DNA of 64,000 nucleotides, from positions 1 to 64,000 of the forward strand of contig CAMQDS010000010.1 of the NCBI GenBank assembly GCA_946999645.1. The letters are read 5' to 3'. The DNA is from an uncultured Bacteroidales bacterium. GTDB lineage: Bacteria; Bacteroidota; Bacteroidia; Bacteroidales; UBA932. Of this stretch, positions 44,883 to 52,782 are shown piece after piece (within the stretch, counting starts at the first letter, position 1; each line of letters starts with the position of its first letter). The notes beneath the pieces were generated by a model that searched no databases, was not told the DNA's origin, and saw nothing but the letters and a program-made list of their open reading frames with translations. Both the position numbers and the translations under genes were made by a program.

Positions 44883-45452
44883 TTAAAATTTTAATGAAGC
44901 AACCATTCTTAAATATTTCTTTCCGAAACAATCTTGAAGCCCTACTGGCTCAAAACCACATGATTTATATAATCTCTGCAAACCTTGATCTGTTGCTAAA
45001 ACTAATAGAGATGCTTGAGTAAAACCAATAGACTTACCAAGTTCCAAGAACTTCATCATAAGGCTTTTCCCAATTCCTCTTTTTCTAAATTCCGGAGATA
45101 CAGCAAGAGAATCCATATAGTACTCCCCTTCATGTGTTTCATCAGGCATTTGAGCATAATCCATATCCAATTCATCTTTAAGCAACTTAAAAGTCACCTC
45201 TCTCATTCCAGGATAACGACCTCCGTCATATGCAATCATACACCCTGCACACTTTCCATCTACTTCAGCAACAAGGACATTTTCATAACTATAGAGAGTA
45301 TCATTTCTCTTAACAATTTCTTCAATTACCTCTAAATCTTTTTTAGGAGCAGACAAGAAATCGCCAACACCCAAAGCCGCAAGCATTGCTTTGGAAATAA
45401 AGCCGGCATCATCTGCAACGGCCTTTCTAAATATTATACCTGTCTTATTCAT
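44883..45452 (-). CDS. GNAT-family N-acetyltransferase
   Basis: A 189-residue cytoplasmic acetyltransferase starting MNKTGIIFRKAVADDAGFI at the ATG at 45452; a TTG three codons earlier is possible. The acetyl-CoA-binding motif A is visible as YYMDSLAVSPEFRKRGIGKSLMMKFLELG (R-x-x-G-I-G), followed by LVLATDQGLQRLYKSCGFE. The substrate cannot be inferred. It is the upstream partner of the RsiV-like gene. Confidence 0.88.
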   Translation of the reverse strand: MNKTGIIFRKAVADDAGFISKAMLAALGVGDFLSAPKKDLEVIEEIVKRNDTLYSYENVLVAEVDGKCAGCMIAYDGGRYPGMREVTFKLLKDELDMDYAQMPDETHEGEYYMDSLAVSPEFRKRGIGKSLMMKFLELGKSIGFTQASLLVLATDQGLQRLYKSCGFEPVGLQDCFGKKYLRMVASLKF

Positions 45453-45563
45453 AGTACACAAAAATACTAAATATCATAAATATTACAAAGTTTATAAAAA
45501 TCATCATTTTTGAATTTTATATAAAAACTCCGACACTGGAAGACATAATACACAAAAAAGTCA

Positions 45564-45571
45564 TATATTTG
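45564..45571 (+). promoter_or_regulatory. Predicted -7 element of ssrA
   Basis: TATATTTG matches TAnnTTTG and ends eight bases before the predicted mature 5' end of tmRNA at 45580, consistent with initiation at or near the mature end. No good -33 match. Confidence 0.5.
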
Positions 45572-45579
45572 CCAAATAT

Positions 45580-45975
45580 GGGGATGTATTGGTTTTGACA
45601 GCATTGATGTCGGACAGTAAGCACGCCGGGCGCAGTGAATCGGCCCGTTAATCCCGGTTCTCAAAAATTTAGTTGCTGATAACAACTACGCACTCGCTGC
45701 ATAGAATGACTAGGTCATTTTAGCTTAATTTCAGTCGCCTAGGATGCGACAGAAACGAGTATCCCTCGGACTTTAAGCCGATTATGTTCCGAATTAGGGG
45801 TATCATTCAAATCGGACGCTCGGAGAGACTCCTTTAAACTCCGCTAAGACTTAAAGGATAAGTTGCAGTTAGCATGCAATCCTGCAGGCTGCAAACGAAA
45901 ATCAAAGGAAGGCTAAGCGTGTAGAAAGCTATCTGGTGCATTGTTTGGACGGCGGTTCGACTCCGCCCATCTCCA
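45580..45975 (+). ncRNA. ssrA: Transfer-messenger RNA (tmRNA)
   Basis: The RNA rescues stalled ribosomes and tags incomplete proteins. The 5' end GGGGATG pairs with CATCTCC at the 3' end to form the acceptor stem, with discriminator A at 45975; the CCA is not encoded. The T arm GGCGGTTCGACTCCGCC is intact just before it. The tag reading frame starts at GCT 45675 and ends at TAG 45702-45704, giving ADNNYALAA, a normal Bacteroidota-type tag ending in ALAA. The resume context TTTAGTT-GCT aligns with that of E. coli. About 396 nt, a usual length. Confidence 0.97.
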
Positions 45976-46107
45976 CAAATATCTTATGAGGAACGGCTAA
46001 AACCCCACATAATTAAAAGAATTAATTAACTAAACCACTCATACTTGTTATGGGTCGAAATCAAAAAATATGTGTCAAGGCAAAAGAGCCAAGCGAAAAA
46101 ACTGATA

Positions 46108-46890
46108 ATGATAAATTGCTCCACATATCTCTTTGGCATGACTTCTAACGGATATTTCCAATATCCTATGGACTTTCTTAAAACTCGACTACAGATTCTT
46201 GCAAAAAACTTCAATTCGGAATCTCAAATTGCAGTCTATAGAGAATCTAACTTGATGTACTATGCATATATGCGACAAGTATCATGGAAAGAGGTTAATT
46301 CTTATATAGGGATTTGCGTCGTGGTTAATGGTAAGGCTACATATAATCTTGCATCGCTGTTTAGGATGTTTGAGTCGGTATACCAAGGGATGGTTATTGA
46401 AGGCAAGGTATTGACTGTTAACAATGATGGCGCAACTCATTTTTTGAAGATAATCAATAGTTCTCTTCTTTCTGAGTACGACCGTATTTCTGAAGTAATC
46501 AAGAAGAGTATTGCGGATGGTGAGAACTATTTTGAAGAGATGCCACCTATCAATTATTCTTCTTATATTGATGACTATCAAGTAGTACCACTTACAGATG
46601 GTGCGCTAAAAATCAGAAGTAAGATTGAGGATAATAATATAGTCTATGTTATCAAGAATAATGGTATAAACAATTCGGCGTTTAATGGGATGACTCTTAA
46701 AATAAAGCAATTAAGCGAAGAACTGGAACTCCAGAGGGTTATGTCAGCAGAACTATCACATAAACTAAGACAAGTAAAAAACAGAAATTTTATAGCTAAC
46801 TTGTCACTATATTTAATCATTTTTCTTGCCTGTATAGTGATAGTATTCATATATATGTATATGAATCAGTTAATTACAATTAATTTATAA
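46108..46890 (+). CDS. C-terminally membrane-anchored protein, paralogue of the gene at 51170 (unknown family)
   Basis: A 260-residue protein; I do not recognise the family. The ATG at 46108 is chosen over an in-frame TTG at 46045 because MINCSTYLFG then lines up with MKIAEFVFHG, the start of its paralogue at 51170. The N-terminal domain (~1-140) is an alpha/beta fold with the shared pattern ...SN-(L/K)-(M/F)-x-YY-x-Y-(M/I)-R..., then SYIGICVVVNG and ASLFRMFESVY. A short coiled coil (~195-225) and one C-terminal helix (~231-251) follow, so the bulk should face the cytoplasm. First gene of the seven-gene set, 5 bp from the ZorA/MotA-like gene. The N-terminal domain might be related to GAP1-N (GTPase-associated) domains; this is a guess. 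Confidence 0.75.
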   Translation: MINCSTYLFGMTSNGYFQYPMDFLKTRLQILAKNFNSESQIAVYRESNLMYYAYMRQVSWKEVNSYIGICVVVNGKATYNLASLFRMFESVYQGMVIEGKVLTVNNDGATHFLKIINSSLLSEYDRISEVIKKSIADGENYFEEMPPINYSSYIDDYQVVPLTDGALKIRSKIEDNNIVYVIKNNGINNSAFNGMTLKIKQLSEELELQRVMSAELSHKLRQVKNRNFIANLSLYLIIFLACIVIVFIYMYMNQLITINL

Positions 46891-46895
46891 GAATT

Positions 46896-48434
46896 ATGGA
46901 CTTTGTTCATTATATAATTGTTATTCCTATTATTTTCTTGATAATTTTCTATCAATTAAAAATATTTAGGCGAGCTGTAAATAAAATCAACACATTTAAG
47001 GATATTTTTCCTTCAAATAAATTAGCCTATTCTATTGATCAAGTTAGCATTACCGTCGACGAACCTTCTGAAACTTATTTAGATAGAGATAATACTTCCG
47101 ATAATATCTGGGACAATGATATGTTGGAAGAAGAAATGCCTTTTACAAGAGAAGTTGAAATATCACAGTTATCAATCAAAAGTACTAATCCTACGCTCAC
47201 AAATATCAAGGTTGCCATCAATATGTACCTTCAGAAAAACAAAGGAGCTGTGAGTGATTTTTCCTTGATGAAGGATATAGTTGAAAGATATTGCGGATCT
47301 GAGGAGGAGGAGATAGCCACTATGCAGACTATCCCGCTTTATATGGGGCTGATGGGTACAATGGTGGGAATTATTGTAGGCATTTCTATCATTGCATTCA
47401 ACGGCGGAGTTGACAATCTGACAAATGTTTCTTCAATGATGATTTGTGTTGCCATTGCTATGGCTGCAAGTTTTGTTGGCATACTATGTACTACCATTAT
47501 ATCTTGGAAGTCTAAAGGTGCAAAGACAGATATTGAAACCAATAAGAATCTATTCTATTCATGGCTTCAAACTGAACTTTTACCAGTTCTCTCAGACAAT
47601 TCTGTGACGGCATTATCTCTTCTTCATACAAATTTGATGTCTTTCAACCAAACATTCCAAGGCAATATCAAAAAATTTGATAAAGTTCTGACAAGTGTTA
47701 GACAGGTCTCAAAAGATCAAGCATATGCATTGGATGCTATTAGCAAAATTAATATAAAGGATGTGGCTAATGCTAATGTTATTGTATTAAATGAACTACA
47801 AAAATGCACTGGGCAAATAGGACAATTTACTCAGTATCTAACCAATGTAAATAGTTATCTGAATGCTGTTAATAGCCTTAACGAGAATTTGAATAATCAC
47901 CTTGACCGAACAGCAGTAATTGAGAATATGGGAGCTTTCTTCGCAAAAGAGATGACTCAAGTGCAATCAAGAGAAGAATATATAAAACATGTAGTAGATA
48001 GTGTCGATAGTTCTTTGGAAAAAACCTCTAAGCAAATAACAGAATCATTGAGCCAATATATGGAAACTCTTAAGAGTCAAGCTACAGCGGACGCTGAGAT
48101 ATTCAAGGAAACTTATAAAAAACAGCATAATGAGTTTGTTGAAAAATTAAAGGAGCAGCAGGATGCCATCTCGCAAAATGCTTCAAATATGGAAGAAATC
48201 TTTAGGAGTACGCAAGATTTGTCGGAAATAAGTGTCTCGATAAAGTCTCTTGCAGATAAATCAAGGGAAAATTCCAATCGGCTTGATCAAATTGTTGATA
48301 TGATTGAATCTGGAGCTTATAGAACGACATCAGGAAAATGGATTAACATTCTGAACATAGCCATTAAGATTGTAGCACTTCTTGCGTTTGTGATGTTTGT
48401 ATATGAATTTGTTATTAAATACATCCTTAAATAG
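46896..48434 (+). CDS. ZorA/MotA/ExbB-like ion channel protein with long coiled-coil tail
   Basis: A 512-residue inner-membrane protein. Helix 1 is at ~5-24. Helices 2 and 3 (~145-168 and ~180-202) carry the MotA/TolQ/ExbB pattern IPLYMGLMGTMVGIIVG and VAIAMAASFVGILCTTII. A helical cytoplasmic tail of about 270 residues (~210-480) is rich in Gln, Asn, Lys and Glu. A fourth hydrophobic helix at ~485-508 ends the protein, an unusual addition. A MotA-type channel with a long tail recalls ZorA of Zorya anti-phage systems, though ZorA tails are often longer. It is immediately followed (no gap) by a MotB/ZorB-like gene. Flagellar function is excluded by context. Confidence 0.8.
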   Translation: MDFVHYIIVIPIIFLIIFYQLKIFRRAVNKINTFKDIFPSNKLAYSIDQVSITVDEPSETYLDRDNTSDNIWDNDMLEEEMPFTREVEISQLSIKSTNPTLTNIKVAINMYLQKNKGAVSDFSLMKDIVERYCGSEEEEIATMQTIPLYMGLMGTMVGIIVGISIIAFNGGVDNLTNVSSMMICVAIAMAASFVGILCTTIISWKSKGAKTDIETNKNLFYSWLQTELLPVLSDNSVTALSLLHTNLMSFNQTFQGNIKKFDKVLTSVRQVSKDQAYALDAISKINIKDVANANVIVLNELQKCTGQIGQFTQYLTNVNSYLNAVNSLNENLNNHLDRTAVIENMGAFFAKEMTQVQSREEYIKHVVDSVDSSLEKTSKQITESLSQYMETLKSQATADAEIFKETYKKQHNEFVEKLKEQQDAISQNASNMEEIFRSTQDLSEISVSIKSLADKSRENSNRLDQIVDMIESGAYRTTSGKWINILNIAIKIVALLAFVMFVYEFVIKYILK

Positions 48435-49094
48435 ATGGTAGAGAAAAAGAATAAATCCTATTTTTGGGCAAGTTATGCAGACCTTATGACGAGTCTTTTC
48501 TTCGTCATGCTTATGCTTTTTGTTGTTGCAGTAGTTCAACTAAACAAAGAGAAAGATGAGGTTATCTGCATGAATATCAATCTACAAGCGAAATTGGATA
48601 AGGCTCAGGAAATCGAGGATGCTACCAAGGGACTAGATGAAAATTATTTTGAATATAAAGAAAACTTCAAAAAACATAAACTTAAGATTGATGTATTTTT
48701 TCCAAAGGGACAGTCGAATATAGCCAAATATGTTTCAAATGAGACAAAAGACAAACTGCTTAAAGCAGGCAGGAGCGCAAAATCCTTTATAGAAAAGACC
48801 ACTAAAAAATATCCGGGTATACAGTACATACTTATCATTGAGGGGCAGGCATCAAGAGATTCCTTTATGGGAAATTATGAATTAAGCTACAGCAGAGCAC
48901 TTGAGCTTAAGCGATTTTGGGAGGCAAATGACATTAAATTTACAGAACAGAATTGCGAGGTTCTAATCTGCGGTAGCGGTGATGGTGTGCAAAGTGGTAC
49001 TGGGCTAATGAGAGAATCTAACGAACACCTGAACCAACGTTTTTTGATTCATATATTGCCCAAACCGGGAGTCATAAATGAGGTACGTAAATAG
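48435..49094 (+). CDS. ZorB/MotB-like OmpA-domain protein
   Basis: A 219-residue stator partner. One N-terminal helix (~17-36) carries the ion-binding Asp16 in FWASYADLMTSLFFVMLMLFV, the signature of MotB/ZorB. A linker (~40-75) leads to an OmpA/MotB-like periplasmic domain with the strand ILIIEGQASRDSF, NYELSYSRALELKRFW, and NEHLNQRFLIHI near the end. The glycan-binding motif N-x-x-L-S-x-x-R-A is recognisable (NYELSYSRA). It starts at the base after the stop of the channel gene, indicating tight coupling. ZorB proteins have similar size and layout. Confidence 0.85.
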   Translation: MVEKKNKSYFWASYADLMTSLFFVMLMLFVVAVVQLNKEKDEVICMNINLQAKLDKAQEIEDATKGLDENYFEYKENFKKHKLKIDVFFPKGQSNIAKYVSNETKDKLLKAGRSAKSFIEKTTKKYPGIQYILIIEGQASRDSFMGNYELSYSRALELKRFWEANDIKFTEQNCEVLICGSGDGVQSGTGLMRESNEHLNQRFLIHILPKPGVINEVRK

Positions 49095-49119
49095 ATAATA
49101 CATATTTTATTAGATAATT

Positions 49120-50205
49120 ATGGGACAAAACAACACCTTGAAAGTCATTTCGATTTTCGCATTTATCGCATTGGCATCAGTCAGTTGCTGGGCGACACAA
49201 GAGTCATTGCATCTTCTTCTTTCATCCTGGCCTCAGTTCTTGTGCTGGATCGTAACCATAGCATTCTTCATTATTGCTTCGTGGGGAACCAAATTGATTG
49301 TTGATAGCTTTAACCAGAATGTTTATGTTGAAAAGAGAGGCGGAAAGTTAATAGCTGGCATATTGATCGTTCTTGTATTCTGGCTTCTTTTTAGTATGCC
49401 GACCAATACGCATACTTTCTTTTATAGAAGTACGATAGAAAGTGTCGCAAGTACAGACATTTCCACCACAATGGGATATTTGGATCAGCTGAAGAACAAT
49501 ACTCTTACAGAAACCAAGATCAGAGATAAGCAAACTGAATTTCAAAATAAGGTTTGGAGTTTATTTGCTGAACTTGAATCAGAAATAAAGAATGATGCAA
49601 ATCCAGGATTCGGTCCTAATGCCAAACGCATTCTTGCGCAGTTCGCTACACTTTTGGAAGTAGATAAGGTTGAGCCTCTATCATTTTATGATAAATCCGT
49701 ACAAGCTCGTGCGAAACTCGTTGATGCGTACCGTAAAAAGATCAGTATTCTTATGCAAAGTAAACTCACGAATATTCGTAATTCAATGACTGCCCCGGAC
49801 GAGAAAACATATAAGGGTCAAGCTTCTGCTGACTTTCAGAATCTTGAGTATGCCGAAAATATGATAAAGAGTGGGGACATCGATTTGAACATCGCTGAGC
49901 AAGTTAAGGAGGTCAATAGCCGACTTGTTAGAGGATATTCAACAATAAAGACGTATAGTAATTACATTGAGTTCAATACAGGAGATAAAGAAATATATCT
50001 TCCAGAGGATACCGAAGGTAATCCTGTTCAAGCTGTGACCAGGGTTGAACGTATGCTGAGTGTCTTTGATGTATGGAAAGACTATCTGACAGGCAAGTAT
50101 GCAGGGCGAGGCTTGATTATATGGGTTATTCTTTCTATCCTTGTTGACCTTGGAGCATTTATATTCTTCGACCTCGCTTTCAAAAAAGATCAATACACAA
50201 TATAG
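49120..50205 (+). CDS. Four-helix membrane protein with large helical domain (unknown family)
   Basis: A 361-residue protein I do not recognise. Three N-terminal helices (~8-25, 38-60, 76-94) are followed by ~230 residues that are mostly charged and helical, rich in Lys, Asp, Glu, Gln and Asn, with several likely coiled coils. A final helix (~330-353, LIIWVILSILVDLGAFIFFDLAF) closes the protein. The topology puts the middle domain on one side of the membrane, probably outside if the third helix exits. It lies 25 bp after the MotB-like gene and 23 bp before the GTPase gene. A structural partner of the channel is the simplest guess. Confidence 0.7.
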   Translation: MGQNNTLKVISIFAFIALASVSCWATQESLHLLLSSWPQFLCWIVTIAFFIIASWGTKLIVDSFNQNVYVEKRGGKLIAGILIVLVFWLLFSMPTNTHTFFYRSTIESVASTDISTTMGYLDQLKNNTLTETKIRDKQTEFQNKVWSLFAELESEIKNDANPGFGPNAKRILAQFATLLEVDKVEPLSFYDKSVQARAKLVDAYRKKISILMQSKLTNIRNSMTAPDEKTYKGQASADFQNLEYAENMIKSGDIDLNIAEQVKEVNSRLVRGYSTIKTYSNYIEFNTGDKEIYLPEDTEGNPVQAVTRVERMLSVFDVWKDYLTGKYAGRGLIIWVILSILVDLGAFIFFDLAFKKDQYTI

Positions 50206-50228
50206 TAATCAAATTCAAGTAAAATATT

Positions 50229-51167
50229 ATGGCAAAAAAATTCGATTTTGGAGAATCATCTATTAACGAACCTCTTGACGCACAGACTCCTATAGTTTCT
50301 GAAGAGCCTACAACAAATAATGACAATACCTCTGTGGCTGGCCTTAGTCAATCAGAGTATAATGATCCAAATAGCATAGTCGTCACTATTGCAGATCAGA
50401 ATGTTCCTATCGTTGTTTTATTCGGTCCAACTGAGTGTGGAAAAACGATGACTCTCATTCGCCTAACAAGATTCTTACAGAAATATGGATATAAAGTATC
50501 TCCTATCCGTTCGTTTAGACCTGCGGCAGATGCCCATTATGCCAAAATGTGCGAAGGATATAATGAACTCGTCAATTCACCAAACGCGGCTCAAGGTACG
50601 GAGATGATTAGCTTCATGTTGGTTGAAGTGCTTGATAAAAGCGGCCGTCGCATCTGCCAGATTCTTGAGGCTCCTGGCGAATATTACTTCAATCCTAAAA
50701 AGCCAAATAATACTTTCCCTGTGTACATCAATACTATTATTAACAGTAATAATAGGAAAATATGGATTTATATGGTTGAACCTAACTGGAAAGACCCTTT
50801 AGATAGAAGTGGCTATGTTTCCAGAATACATCATCTTAAAACGATGATGCGTGGACAAGACATAGCTATTTTTCTCTATAACAAGGTCGATAAGTCAAAT
50901 TTCGTGATTTCTCCAGGTAGAGTTAATATAGAGGGCGTAAAGAATGATATCAGCAATATGTATCCAGGTATATTTACGCCTTTCGTTAATGAAGTACCTA
51001 TCTATAAATGGTTAAAGCCTTATTTATGTGAGCTCGTTCCTTTTTCTAATGGTATGTTTACAGAAGCGACACATTCAGATGGTTCAGTATACTTAACGTA
51101 CCAGCAGGGAGTGGACGAATATCCTCAAATGTTGTGGAATACCATAATGAAAAAAATTCGTGGGTAA
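50229..51167 (+). CDS. P-loop GTPase-like protein of the ZorAB-like operon
   Basis: A 312-residue soluble protein. A ~50-residue disordered N-terminus precedes the G domain. Motifs: P-loop GPTECGKT (residues 66-73), ILEAPGEYYF at ~145-154 where the G3 motif DxxG is expected (Glu in place of Asp), and NKVD (218-221), the G4 guanine-specificity motif, in IAIFLYNKVDKSNF. These place it near TRAFAC-type small GTPases. The unusual G3 may mean altered hydrolysis. Its gene is 2 bp from the next one, which encodes a paralogue of the first protein, so the GTPase probably signals between those proteins and the channel. I know no named family that fits exactly. Confidence 0.75.
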   Translation: MAKKFDFGESSINEPLDAQTPIVSEEPTTNNDNTSVAGLSQSEYNDPNSIVVTIADQNVPIVVLFGPTECGKTMTLIRLTRFLQKYGYKVSPIRSFRPAADAHYAKMCEGYNELVNSPNAAQGTEMISFMLVEVLDKSGRRICQILEAPGEYYFNPKKPNNTFPVYINTIINSNNRKIWIYMVEPNWKDPLDRSGYVSRIHHLKTMMRGQDIAIFLYNKVDKSNFVISPGRVNIEGVKNDISNMYPGIFTPFVNEVPIYKWLKPYLCELVPFSNGMFTEATHSDGSVYLTYQQGVDEYPQMLWNTIMKKIRG

Positions 51168-51169
51168 AT

Positions 51170-52243
51170 ATGAAAATAGCAGAATTTGTTTTTCACGGGG
51201 TACCGCAGGGTTTTGATGTCTGGGGTACATCCGGTGATTCGTACTATGAATCATTCTACTGTCCACTCGACAAATATAAAAACGCCAAATCTGCATTGGT
51301 GGTTGAAATTAGAAAGGACTCAAATAAGTTCTTCTCATACTACTCATACATAAGGCCACAAAATATTATTGCAGAGGGAGGTCGTGAAGGTTCATATTTT
51401 GGGATGTCTCTAAAAATGGAAGGAAATTATTGCACAGATGTCCATTCCTTGTTTAATTTCTTTGATACACTTTATGTTAAAAAGATTTCAGGAAGACTTT
51501 TAAGTAATAACGGAAATTCCGAGAAATTCTTAATTGCAAATTTCAAGGATGTAGAAGGAGAATTAAAAGAAATCTCAAAGTTGGCAATAAGTCAGATTGC
51601 CGCAAATTTTGAAGGCGACATTGAAGTGATAGACTCTACTTTCACAAAAGAAAAGGCGTCAGAATCCATTTATTACAACATCAATGATGTAAATTGTGAG
51701 ACTTTTTTCAATGATACCAAAATATATGGCAAAGTCTATGTTTCTGCAGTATATACATCTAAAAATGAGATAATAGATTCTCTATTGTCTTCGAATAAAA
51801 AATATGAAGAAATCAAGAAAGAATATGAGGATCAAATTGATGTTCTAAAAAATAAACAGATACCCGATCTTCAGCAGAAACTAAATGCATTAAAATCCAC
51901 CAATAGTTCTCTTAAGCAAGAAGTTGATCGGTTGAAAAAGTGCTTAAACTTAGATGCTATTGCCGATAGATTTGAGACAAATTTGTCCGAAATGTTGGAG
52001 ATTCTTAATTCTGTTAAGAATAATAGAGCGATAGAGCAGCCTGGTTTAAAACCAAATAATAGTCATTGTGGGTGTTCATCTCATGGGAGAGGACAAAATC
52101 CTACTAAGATTATTCTGTATATTATTGTTACTGTGGCAATTATTATTGCCGGCATTTTCTGCATCAAAAAAATTAAAAGTTTTCACAATGATGTAAATAA
52201 TAATAAGGTCGTTACTAATTCTTTCAAAGTTAATAAACGATGA
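51170..52243 (+). CDS. Coiled-coil, C-terminally anchored paralogue of the gene at 46108
   Basis: A 357-residue protein from the ATG at 51170, two bases after the GTPase stop. The N-terminal domain (~1-150) matches that of the first gene: FVFHGVPQGFDVWG, YYSYIRPQNI, GSYFGMSLKMEG, VHSLFNFFDTLY and GRLLSNNG. A coiled coil (~220-285) follows. A Cys/His-rich segment, NSHCGCSSHGRG, may bind metal. One hydrophobic helix (~320-338, IILYIIVTVAIIIAGIFCI) and a basic tail end the protein. It overlaps the retropepsin-like gene by 4 bp. A cytoplasmic sensor or adaptor tied to the inner membrane is the likely role; the family is unknown to me. Confidence 0.75.
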   Translation: MKIAEFVFHGVPQGFDVWGTSGDSYYESFYCPLDKYKNAKSALVVEIRKDSNKFFSYYSYIRPQNIIAEGGREGSYFGMSLKMEGNYCTDVHSLFNFFDTLYVKKISGRLLSNNGNSEKFLIANFKDVEGELKEISKLAISQIAANFEGDIEVIDSTFTKEKASESIYYNINDVNCETFFNDTKIYGKVYVSAVYTSKNEIIDSLLSSNKKYEEIKKEYEDQIDVLKNKQIPDLQQKLNALKSTNSSLKQEVDRLKKCLNLDAIADRFETNLSEMLEILNSVKNNRAIEQPGLKPNNSHCGCSSHGRGQNPTKIILYIIVTVAIIIAGIFCIKKIKSFHNDVNNNKVVTNSFKVNKR

Positions 52244-52776
52244 AAAAGATTATAAGATACTCATTGATAATTACCACTATCTTACTTTTAGTGTCTTGTT
52301 CTAGCAGTAAGAAGTCAAAAAAGGTTCATATTCCTTATGTAAACTATTCGGAAGAAATGGTGCCGGATGATGAAACTATAAATGTTCCCTATACATTAGA
52401 AGGGGGTGTAAAGTATGTTCAAGTAAAGATTAACGGATTGAGCACCGACATGATTTTTGATACAGGATGTTCCAATACTCTAATATCGCCACTTGAGGTC
52501 AAGCAACTGTTAAAACGAGGTCTTCTAACTGAAGCCGATTTCCTTGGAACAGCCAAGTGCAGCATTGCTGATGGAAGTGTAGTAGAAGATTCCATTTTCA
52601 ATATACGTACGCTCGAACTTACAGATGGAAACCGAACAATAGTCTGCAGAGATGTTCGTACTCAAGTTTCTTCAAGTGCTAATGCTCCTGTTCTTCTAGG
52701 TAATGGTGTCTTAGATAGAGTTGCCTCCTATACCATAGATAATGACTCAAAAGTTATTCGATTCAAATTGAAGTAG
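52240..52776 (+). CDS. Retropepsin-like aspartic protease lipoprotein
   Basis: A 178-residue lipoprotein (signal MKKIIRYSLIITTILLLVSC, Cys20), followed by a Ser/Lys-rich stretch lacking the acidic surface-export signal, so probably periplasmic. The catalytic motif is FDTGCSN with Asp74, and the flap-like IADGSVVED and the later LLGNGVLDRV match clan AA (retropepsin-like) proteases, which work as homodimers. It overlaps the upstream gene by 4 bp (ATGA), so it is part of the same operon. Its substrate is unknown; cleavage of one of the membrane partners is an appealing idea. Confidence 0.85.
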   Translation: MKKIIRYSLIITTILLLVSCSSSKKSKKVHIPYVNYSEEMVPDDETINVPYTLEGGVKYVQVKINGLSTDMIFDTGCSNTLISPLEVKQLLKRGLLTEADFLGTAKCSIADGSVVEDSIFNIRTLELTDGNRTIVCRDVRTQVSSSANAPVLLGNGVLDRVASYTIDNDSKVIRFKLK

Positions 52777-52782
52777 GTTGAA

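Noticed and set aside
45467..45685. A 72-codon reading frame on the minus strand overlapping the tmRNA promoter and 5' part
   Set aside because: It is antisense to a clear ssrA gene, lacks any domain or start context, and is explained by chance.
46045..46107. TTG start giving a 21-residue longer first protein in the seven-gene operon
   Set aside because: The ATG at 46108 aligns the N-terminus with that of its paralogue at 51170; the extra residues are charged and unlike it.
46896..49094. Flagellar or gliding motor stator
   Set aside because: No flagellar or gld genes are nearby, and the long tail with extra C-terminal helix and the GTPase/protease neighbours do not fit.
45976..52782. Attachment-site duplication of the tmRNA 3' end flanking the seven-gene operon
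   Set aside because: I looked for the T-arm/acceptor sequence (GGTTCGACTCC and CATCTCC) after the operon and did not find it.
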